From positions 6,050,682 to 6,114,681 of the forward strand of contig JAJLRJ010000009.1 of the NCBI GenBank assembly GCA_024195265.1: 64,000 bases of DNA, written 5' to 3'. Position numbers and translations under genes: made by a program. The notes under the pieces were generated by a model. It saw only the letters and a list, made by a program, of their open reading frames with translations, searched no databases and was not told the DNA's origin. Below, one piece after another: positions 39,558-48,032 of this stretch; the first letter of the stretch is position 1; every line of letters begins with the position of its first letter. The stretch comes from Dendrophyllia cribrosa. Its lineage: Eukaryota > Cnidaria > Anthozoa > Scleractinia > Dendrophylliidae.

Positions 39558-40450
39558 TCCACACACACAACATTCTCGTCTCCAGAGCTCAACCAAACGA
39601 AAAGAGGGCTCTGGGGACGAGAATGCACACAAGAAAGGTTTTTCATTTCCGGTTTCTGGCATTGAGCAAGCGCAATAGTACATTAATGCATTGGGCATGC
39701 GCTAACGGATGTCGTGGATTTTACGACATCCGGAAGGCACTGTTACGAGAGCCCTTCGTTTTTTCCGCTGACCAAACGAAACGAAGGCTCTGGGGACGAG
39801 AATGGGATTGTCCCAGAGTCCGTGAACGGTTGGTCTCCGCTGACCTGAAACGTGCGGGCTCTGGGGACGAGATTGCTAAGATCCAGGAAGTTGCATGACG
39901 TCGTACGCGCATGTTTTGCGACGTCATACGCGCCCGCGAGCTAGTCCTACGCGACGGCGGACGGCGGCGGGCACACGACGCGCCCGCGAAACATTCCGCT
40001 AGCCATGACCATGAAAAATGACGAGTATGGGGCTCCGCTCGGCCCGCAGAGTTCCGCTGATATTTGAAGTGAAATATTTGCCAAAAGAAAATTTATTGAC
40101 TTTTATTACCATTCGAGGTAGTTTGAGTCATATACATTTAAAAACGTTCAAGATAGAGGCTAGAAACGGTGGGAGAAATCCTTTTATCATATGACCTGTA
40201 CGGCCCTGCAAGCTTTTTCTTTTTGCAAAACCATTGATGAAAGTCCCGTATGAGGGCCGTACGCATTTGCGCGAGCGGGGCAGGGAAAAGCCGTTCGGAC
40301 GTACTACAAAAGCGTACGGCCTCGGTCATAGCGCTCGGTCCGTACGCCATGACCTCGAGCCAAATATCTTCCCATCTGACCCTCCTTAGTCAATAAATAC
40401 ATAGTATTTCACTGAAGTTGAAATGGTAAACCATGGTAAAGTCTATTATT

Positions 40451-41030
40451 AACCCTTTCACTCCAAAAATGTAATTTCTGGTCTGAAAGTATGGTTCTAA
40501 CTTTTGAGTCTGTGTATGAAATCCTAAAGTGTCACCATTCAAATGTAAGCTATTGAGCAGCAGATTCCTGTGATGCAGTTTATTATGCCTGCCTGTCATG
40601 GATCAGCATTTTACCTTAGCCCTTTTTAAATATTGTAACCGTTTGTTTCCATCGTCACTTAGCTTTCTTAGCCCCTGATGAAGGTTAGTTTTTTCTTACC
40701 ATAATATTGGGCAAATATTATTAAAAGAAATCGAACGAATTCAGCTGTCTGATCAGCCTTGCATGTTAAAGTTTTTTTTATTTAGTTCATTGCTGATCCT
40801 GATCTTCACAAAGATCTAGCTACATTTCGCTACTGTTTGTCCAAGTGGTCCTTGCATCGTTACAGAAGTCTTTGTACAAGGTGGGTTTAAGTTTTGAGTC
40901 TGTGGATAAAATGTTAAACTTTAACTGTGACCATTCAAATGAAAGTTAATGAGCAGTACTTTCCTGTGGTGCTTTTTATTTTGCTGTACAAGGTGGTCCT
41001 TACTTTTGAGTCTGTGGATAAAACCCCAAA
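40451..41030 (+). mobile_element. Satellite-family element with three diverged units
   Basis: Starts TTAACCCTTTCACTCC, the terminal motif of the satellite-bearing family. It carries TTTTGAGTCTGTGTATGAAA at 40501, TTTTGAGTCTGTGGATAAAA at about 40891 and 41006, and ACCATTCAAATGAAAGTTAA at 40932, interspersed with unrelated DNA. Confidence 0.65.
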
Positions 41031-41410
41031 GTACACGATCTTCAGCCATGTTTCCATTATGATTATTATTTTTTAATTAGGATTGTACCTAGTCAGGTCT
41101 CTTTTAAATAGTTTAATATACCTTTGATATAGAAAATATTCCTCTTTATCTCGAAAGTTTGTTCGGTGGCCTATCCCCCTGATTTTCTGTTTGCAAGCAG
41201 ATGAGTATTCTGTATTTCCTATCAAACAAAAGTTATAGAAACAATATCTAGCGGAAATTTTCTCTTATCTCCGACCTTTATGGAAATAGATGTATTTCCA
41301 CCACATAGACTTTTTGCCATAGCTCCAAAAAGAAAAGAAAATTAGTGGTGCTTTCCAAAATTAGAGGAAAACTAATAGGTCACCGAATTGGTTGCGAAAA
41401 CTGAGTTTTA

Positions 41411-41812
41411 AGGCCCCCGCAAACGAGGAAACATTATTGCGGAAACATTGTTTCCCTAAATGTTTCCCCGTTTGCGCGAACAGGAAACATTTTTTGCCTC
41501 GGAGCAACAAAACGTTTCTGACGTTTTTCAGAAACATTTTGTTTCTTCAACAAATGTTTCGCCGTTTGCGCGCCGAGGAAACAATGTTGCCTAGATTCCA
41601 GGGTCGCGAGGACAGCTACGGACTGCACTTAATAAATTGAGCATACGCAGTGCCGTATCCCATGTATCAAAGCGAATTTGTTTCCCTGTTAAATGTTTTT
41701 TTTTTCGTTTGCGCGGCTAGGAAACATTGTTTCTCGCTCGTTTGCGCGCCCAAGAAACATTCTGGGAAACAATGTTTCCACAACAATGTTTCCTCGTTTG
41801 CGGGGGCTTTTA
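41411..41812. mobile_element. MITE with GGCCCCCGCAAACGAGGAAA termini
   Basis: GGCCCCCGCAAACGAGGAAA at 41411 is mirrored by TTTCCTCGTTTGCGGGGGCT ending near 41809, with TTAA adjacent on both sides (GTTTTAAGG, CTTTTAACG). The interior has many GGAAACATTGTTTCC palindromes and GTTTGCGCGCC motifs. Confidence 0.75.
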
Positions 41813-42189
41813 ACGGATCTTTTCCGAGAGTTGTACGGTTGCCATGGTAATGGCTATGACGTCTTAAACACCGTTAAAGTATAGAAATCCAAAAGTTGCC
41901 ATATGGTCGGTTGCGTCATCCTTTAATAATTGTCATTTTAGACACACTTTTGAAAACAAGAAACCCTTAAGAGCCTCCTAAAATAAAACATAAAATCAGC
42001 TTTTATTTTACCGGTCTCAACAATTAAATTTCGTGAATTTTTTGGATCAAAGGAGATGGCACATCCAATCAAAATTTAATACGCGCTTCAAAGAAAACAG
42101 TTCAAAGGTACAAGACAACTTAGGTTCAATGGTATCCTGGAGGTTGTCGATCCCCACGAAAGTATGCAAATAAATAAAAAGTGGTCACA

Positions 42190-42930
42190 TGTAATAGTGA
42201 CGGTGATACAAATTTGAATGAATTAAAAAGTTTAAAAATTTTAAAGCGAGGTACCGGTAACGAGTTAAACATTAACCTAAGAGTGACATCCGGTTTTAAT
42301 AAAGCCAGAGGTTTTCACTGCCAATGTTTTCATTGAGGGCGGGCTTTAAGTCCTTTATTAACAATGTTTCTTTTATTTTACAATGTAAGTCAGATGGACC
42401 ATTTGGTAAAACTTCGAAATTAAAATGGTCTCATTTAATTTGATGTTGTGACCAGTAGAGATTGCGTGATCAGCAACGTCGGAAGTGTGACCCACTTAAG
42501 AGGGGTCACTTGAGTGAAAGCTTTGAAATGTTCGGCCTTTCTGTCATGCAGTCGTCGTTTCGTTTCACCAATGTAAAAGGCATCACAGTCCCAGCAACTG
42601 GCTTTGTATACGATCTTAAATTTTTAAGAGCGTTTGAAACGATCTTTGTAAGGAAAAAAGACTTCATTTGACAAGTGTTTTGAAAAATTATTCTGAGGTT
42701 GACGAAACCATAAAATCTATTGACACGTGATTTTAGACGGCGTTTAAAAGCTTCGCTTTAGAAATCCAAATAAGGTAGAATAAGGATAAGATCTTTCTTG
42801 GGAGCTGTGGTGGTATGTTTGTTGAAGACATCATTCATGTTGTACGAATTTATGCCTCTCGGGTAACCGTTTTGAAGCAATGTTTTCTATCGAAGCCAGC
42901 AGTCTGCAATATTAAAAGAGGATGTCGAGC
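42190..42930 (-). mobile_element. Penelope-like element copy A (3' part, GIY-YIG region)
   Basis: The minus strand is homologous to 46560-47560 of copy B: NGYPRGI, then the GIY-YIG endonuclease stretch, the HNIKWDHF-like box and the 3'UTR. Frames are broken. RT is absent. The 3'UTR here is uninterrupted at GTTTAACTCG, where copy B carries a MITE. Confidence 0.82.
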
Positions 42931-43049
42931 AGATGCGAACACAAAGATGCAAAGTCGGCTGCTCTTTTCGCCTGCGTGTATTGCGTATATGCATCATTAA
43001 TCGCTACTTACTTCAATAATGAAAATGGATTTAGTTGCATTGTCTTGTT

Positions 43050-43735
43050 TTTTCTTTCCTCCCGCTTCTCGTCTCCGTTCCTCTTTTCCCAGTCTTTCCT
43101 CTCCTCAGTTTCTCGTCCCAGACTTCTTCTCGGTTTCCTTTTTACCTTTTTATTTCGGCGGCAGCGTATCTCGAACCGTAACCCCTTGATCATATCTGGA
43201 TTATTAGTCTATGTGCTATACCACTACACCACAAGAGCTCGTTGAAAGTTACCAACCAATAATTACATTTTATTCATGTGTTCTATGGTAATTACTTAAA
43301 ATCTACATAACAATTTTTAAACCCCAACTCCCATGGCAGTTTACACGTAGGAATGCTTGTCATGTCTTCGCTATTGGTTAACTGTGAGAATAAAAAGCAA
43401 CGTATTTCCATGCAAATTTCTCTCACTGATTCGTCTTTCAGCCCTTCAATCAGTTGTTTTTCGAGTTTCTTGCTATTACTGTTTATTATAATACTTGGGC
43501 GCCAAATATACTGTTAATCAAGCAGTGCATGAGACCACGTCTACAGAAACGGTGATAGATTGGTATAACTATTGCAATGCAACACAAAAGCTAACAACGT
43601 AAGGTTTTCTTTTTTTTCTGTTTTTTTTTTCTTTATTTCTATTCTTTTTCTAACAATGTAGACAGTACTAATTTTTATGATCACTTCATGTTAGTATAGT
43701 TTTTTTTGTATATGGTTCAAACTTTAGTTCCTTTT
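43050..43735. other. No recognisable feature
   Basis: Pyrimidine-rich CTTTCCTC... tracts near 43055-43150. No gene supported. Confidence 0.35.
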
Positions 43736-43828
43736 TAATGTAATGTAATGTAATGTAATGTAATGCAAATAAAAAAAAAATAAAAAAAAAACTATTGCAA
43801 TGCAATGCAACGCAATGCAATGCAATAC
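43736..43828 (+). repeat. (TAATG)n and (CAATG)n pentamer microsatellites
   Basis: TAATGTAATGTAATGTAATG near 43736-43765 and GCAATGCAATGCAACGCAAT near 43796-43828, separated by an A-rich stretch. Probably tails of two adjacent retroelement copies. Confidence 0.85.
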
Positions 43829-44040
43829 CTTTATTTAACCACGGTAAAAAGAATCATCAGGCAAGAAAAATCATTAATAAATTACAAACTAATGCTAATA
43901 TCAAACTTATACAAAAACCTAGTTAAAACAATGCTAATAAAAATCTAATTCAGTTAATTCTTAAAAGGTGCCTGCTTTCCATGAATGCCGTGCATTATAA
44001 TGAATGAATGATAAATAAATAATGAATGCCGTGCATTACC

Positions 44041-44108
44041 GCCTCCTGGTTAGCTCAGTTGATAGAGCACCGATCTGTAGAGCGGGAGGTCTCGGGTTCG
44101 AACCTCGG

Positions 44109-44144
<36 letters not shown>

Positions 44145-44410
44145 TGAAGGTGCTGCCTTTGCTATAACATCGGCAAATGGTCAGACCTTCACGTGTCTCG
44201 GATGACCACGTAGAAATGGCGGTCCCGTCTCCCATGGGGACGTAAAAGAACCACTGAGGACGTAACAAACCCTGGCTGTGACCACCCTCAGTGTTACTTG
44301 TTCATGGGTGGGGTGGGTGAGGAGATCAACAATGGACCGATAGCGGCTGCCTGTGGCGCCTTCATAAGTGTATGTAAAGCGCCATGAGACATGTGCGCTA
44401 TATAAGTCTC
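44041..44410 (+). mobile_element. tRNA(Tyr)-like SINE with (ATT)n tail
   Basis: The first 76 nt form a near-complete tRNA-like head: GGTTAGCTCAGTTGATAGAG (D arm, box A), CTGTAGA anticodon loop (GTA, tyrosine-like) and CGGGTTCGAACCTCG (T arm, box B). The body has CAAATGGTCAGACC and CTCCCATGGGGAC, ending GCGCTATATAAGTCTCTC before the ATT tail. The anticodon stem and acceptor pair imperfectly, so this is a SINE head and not a working tRNA gene. Confidence 0.85.
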
Positions 44411-44412
44411 TC

Positions 44413-44481
<69 letters not shown>
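44411..44481 (+). repeat. (ATT)n microsatellite shared by SINE and LINE tails
   Basis: About 70 bp of perfect ATT/TTA. It follows the SINE on the plus strand and the LINE stop codon on the minus strand. Confidence 0.95.
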
Positions 44482-44482
<1 letters not shown>

Positions 44483-44725
44483 AGGATCATCGTTCATTTT
44501 CAAAGAAATCACTGCAGATGGATTTAAAGGAGGAGAGAGTTTGCTCTTGCCGCAACTCAACAGGTAGACTATTCCACTGCACGCCACCGAACCTCTATAA
44601 GTGAAACTGTTTTTAACAAAGTTAGTTCGGGGCAGTGGAGTAGCTAACTTGCCCTCGGAGTTCCTAAGAGAATAATTAGAGATTTCACGTAAACATAGAA
44701 TGCAAATATTGTGAAGCAAGGCCAT
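44482..44725 (-). mobile_element. LINE ORF2 C-terminus (CR1/L2-like)
   Basis: The minus strand reads ICILCLREISNYSLRN, then FTYRGSVA and, after a frameshift near 44585, WNSLPVELRQEQTLSSFKSI followed by FFENERSL and TAA-TAA. The stop codons are the first units of the microsatellite. The Y-R-G...W-N-S-L-P...SFK pattern is diagnostic. Confidence 0.8.
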
Positions 44726-44802
44726 TTAGTGACTTGTAAACCATAGCTGCTGTTTGAATATTCCATAGCATTTCTAGTTTTTTCCAGCCCAAAGATATAA
44801 AA

Positions 44803-45345
44803 TTGCCGAGAGGTTTGTGCCTACAGAATCATGCACATCATGCGGGGCAAATAGGCGGACCAGGTAAAACTGTTGAGATTGACGAGTCCAAGTTTGGCAA
44901 GATGAAGTACCACAGAGGTCGCTACATCGAAGGACAGTGGGTCTTTGGTGGCATTTGCCGCCAAACGAGGGCCTGCTTTCTTGTTCCGGTAGAGAGCAGA
45001 GATAAAAATACTCTTTGGCCGATTATATGCGCTCATATATTGCCAGGAACCCGCGTGATGAGTGACAAGTGGAGAGCTTATGATTGCCTACAAGGCGAGG
45101 GCTATCAGTCAACATCTCACAGTTAACTACAGCCTAAACTTCGTAGACCCAGACATCGGTGCTCAAACGCAGGGCATCGAGAATACATGGTGGGGAGTAA
45201 AGCAAGGTCCGTCCCGTACAGGAACATCCAAAGATCTCTTCGAAAGCTACCGACATGAGTTTTTGTGGCGTAAGCATTATGGAAAGGATCCGTTTGGAAA
45301 CATCAAGCATATCGCTGAACTTTACGAGGTGTACAAAGACCCGTA
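44803..45345 (+). pseudogene. Merlin-like (IS1016/ISXO2-type) transposase fragment
   Basis: The frame from 44803 reads VEIDESKFGK (first catalytic Asp), GRYIEGQWVFGGICR, then VMSDKWRAYD (second Asp). After a frameshift near 45105 the next frame gives TQGIENTWWGVKQGPSR (third acidic Glu), LFESYRHEFLWRKHYG and a stop. This is the DDE core of IS1595/ISXO2 transposases, whose eukaryotic relatives are Merlin elements. The N-terminal zinc-ribbon half is missing and no terminal repeats were recognised. The residues of the triad are kept, but the gene is broken. Confidence 0.78.
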
Positions 45346-45689
45346 AATAGTTCCGCGTAGCAATCTATGCACCATTCGTGATCTTATTTCGTGAACTCAA
45401 CAATACACCAAGTAAAGATTCAACGCATCGCATCGCAAGGAGGAAAACGGAGAAAAAATACCACAACAACATGAACGGTGAGTTTCAATTTATTTCTGTC
45501 TGATCCATTAATCGACAGTTTCCCTAACCCCCATTTAAAAGCTAACCTTTCGCGCAAAATGCTACGTTTTTAATATTTTTATTCGCATTACAAATCCAAA
45601 AACACGGAAAACGGCGCATTTTCGTCGCAAAATTTTGGTGAAATTGCTCATTTTAGACCTAATTTTGAAGACTTAGAACTTTTGACGTG
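45346..45689. other. No recognisable feature
   Basis: Between the Merlin-like fragment and the first RT residues of Penelope-like copy B. Confidence 0.35.
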
Positions 45690-46114
45690 TGTTCCTTGTT
45701 CGCTAATGCACCGCTCGATACGAAAATACAAATTTGTCTTAATAAGTTATACTCTCTTCCTGATCCTCCGACATTACCACGAACAGTCCTCAAAACGTTA
45801 CTCGCGGTTTGCAACTAAGAAAAACCACTTCATATTTGATGGTATGTACTATGACGAGATTGGTGGTGTCGCTATGGGGTCACCATTGGGCCCTGTTTTA
45901 TCCCCGGGTTTTAGCTAACATTTTTATGTGTAACTTTGAGGAGTGGAAAGGCCTGTCCATCCATTTGGTTTAGATACGCGTATGACACTTTCACCATATT
46001 TGAAAGCAAAGCCACCGCTTCTAGTTTCTACATTACCTTAACAACAGACATCCCAATATCAAATTCACTATGGAATTCGAAAAAAACCCAAGAGATCCCA
46101 GTTTTGGACTAGTC

Positions 46115-46400
46115 GGGTCGTCACGATCCGTCAACATATTTCACCCCCTCTCATATCATCATGTCGTGTATTTTTTCTAAGTCTCTCACGAAGTGACTTT
46201 TCTTTAAGACGGGTGGAGTATGGTCGTGACGGGTCGTCACGTTCCGTCAGCATATTTCACCCCCTCTCAGACCATCATGTCGTGTATTTTTTCTAAGTCT
46301 CTCACGAACTGACTTTTATTTGAGACGGGTCGACTTAGGTCGTGACGGGTCGTCAGGTGTCTCAGATAACTTCCGCTTCCAAAACTACGACCTGACTTCC
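46115..46400 (+). repeat. 116-bp tandem repeat inserted in the Penelope-like RT
   Basis: Two units start GGGTCGTCACG at 46115 and 46231, with a partial third from 46347. CACGAAGTGACTTTTCTT against CACGAACTGACTTTTATT shows slight divergence. It lies between the RT residues FTMEFEK and the downstream element and has no counterpart in PLEs. Confidence 0.88.
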
Positions 46401-47194
46401 GGTTAGACGGGTTGTGGTGGACGTTTGACGACCCGACTCAGTTCGTGTGTATTGGACAACCCTCACCTTCTTAACAACGGTACACCGCAAGAAGACTTTC
46501 ATCGGTCTCTACACCAAGTGGGATTTCACACTCACCTTTCGTTGCTTACGCATCTGCTCGACATCCTCTTTAATGCAGACAGCTCTTTGATTTGAAGAAA
46601 ACATTGCTTCAAAACGGTTACCCGAGAGGCATAATTTCGTACAACATGAATGATGTCTTCAACAAACATACCACCACAGCTCCCAAGAAAGATCTTATCC
46701 TTATTCTACCTTATTTGGATTTCTAAAGCGAAGCTTTTAAACGCCGTCTAAAATAACATGTCAATAGATTTTATGGTTTCGTCAACCTCAGAATAATTTT
46801 TCAAAACACTTGTCAAATGAAGTCTTTTTTCCTTACAAAGATCGTTTCAATCGCTCTCAAAAATCTAAGATCGTATACAAAGCCAGTTGCTGGGACTGTG
46901 ATGCCTTTTACATTGGTAAAACGAAACGACGACTGCATGACAGAAAGGCCGAACATTTCAAAGCTTGCACTCAAGTGGGTCACGCTTCCGCCGTTGCTGA
47001 TCACGCAATCTCTACTGGTCACAATATCAAATGGGACCATTTTGAAGTTTTAGCAAATGGTCGATCTGACTTACATTTTAAAATAAAAGAAACATTGTTA
47101 ATAAGGGACTTAAAACCCGCCCTCGATGAAAACATTGGCAGTGAAAACCTGTGGCTTTATTAAAACCGGATGTCACTGCTTAGGTTAATGTTTA

Positions 47195-47482
47195 CTGCGC
47201 CTTTCAATAACATGCGGAATTTGAAATTCAAATCTCCACAAACGGTTGCGTTATTCCCTGCCGTCAATCATAATTAATTTGAAAGCCAACGGACCATGTA
47301 AAAAGGAAACAAACAAAATGGATCGAAATCTACCAATCATAATGCACGGACGTGACCTTTTGAACTCATTGAAGTGAAGATCTGTTTCCTGAGAGGTAAG
47401 CTAAGATGATTGACGGCAGTGTAAAACGCAACCGTTGCTGGTGATTTGAATTTCAGATTCTACGTGTTATTGAAAAGCGCAA
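47195..47482. mobile_element. 288-bp MITE in the Penelope-like 3'UTR
   Basis: TIRs of about 75 bp: GCGCCTTTCAATAACATGCG to GCCGTCAATCAT, mirrored to ATTGAAAAGCGC. Flanked by TA (47193-47194 and 47483-47484). Penelope-like copy A at 42265 gives the uninterrupted site GTTTAACTCG. Confidence 0.9.
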
Positions 47483-47560
47483 TAACTCGTTACCAGTACC
47501 TTACTTTAAAATTTTTAAAGTTTTTAATTCACTCAAATTTGTATAACCGTCACTATTACT

Positions 47561-48032
47561 TCTGAAGATGTATGTTGTAGCATACGAAAAATCAAGTTTA
47601 TTCAAAGCTTTATCAAACCATGCGTAGTCTATGTGTCATGTTAATTACCGCAGTTCGTTCTTTATTCCTCACCAAATTGAAATGGCCAAAGAACAAGAGT
47701 GTTTGTGGTCACATGTTTGTGCTTTGTGTTTTAATTAAAGAGCAGGTTTTTTCGAAATCGTGGACCATTAGATACACCGTAAGCGAAAGACGCATCTACG
47801 CATTGCCATCTCGGCTAGTGGACAAATGAAAAAGCCTGACTAACCAAATAGTTAAAAGAAATGATTCCTTAACCGTGTTTTAATTCTTGATTTAATACTT
47901 AAAGTTAACATGATATTTACAGCCTTTTTACAAAAAACAACGGAACTCTCGTTTTTCTTCACCTACACGTAACTAACGCTAAAATTATTAAAAAGCTCCA
48001 AATTACAAATAATGTAGTTAACTAGCGAAATC
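47561..48032. other. No recognisable feature
   Basis: NLR 3' flank; no clear AATAAA near the stop. The open frame at 47620-47829 has no family resemblance. Confidence 0.35.

Larger units (their letters stand above)
38580..39876. repeat. Cluster of five CTCTGGGGACGAGAATG motifs
   Basis: The 17-bp motif or its reverse complement CATTCTCGTCCCCAGAG occurs at about 38580, 39571, 39608, 39788 and 39858. The 39571 and 39608 copies are inverted relative to each other, about 20 bp apart. They are probably terminal repeats of small transposons. Confidence 0.7.
45690..47560 (+). mobile_element. Penelope-like element copy B (RT remnant and GIY-YIG endonuclease)
   Basis: 45800-46080 carries RT text NHFIFDGMYYDEIGGVAMGS-PLGPVL, then with frameshifts ANIFMCNFEEWK, FTIFESKATASS and LNNRHPNIKF. 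From 46810 an intact frame gives the GIY-YIG endonuclease: IVYKASCWDCDAFYIGKTKR, RRLHDRKAEHF, VADHAISTGHNIKWDHF, and LIRDLKPALDENIGSENLWL. RT plus GIY-YIG in this order is diagnostic of Penelope-like elements. The element is dead: its RT is frameshifted and holds an insertion, and a MITE sits in its 3'UTR. Confidence 0.87.

Noticed and set aside
39162..39698. Complete 178-residue minus-strand gene
   Set aside because: Only the middle 64 residues resemble a helicase, with a broken Walker A. The rest is unrelated flank.
44041..44116. Functional tRNA-Tyr gene
   Set aside because: The anticodon and acceptor stems mispair, and the sequence continues into a SINE body with an (ATT)n tail.
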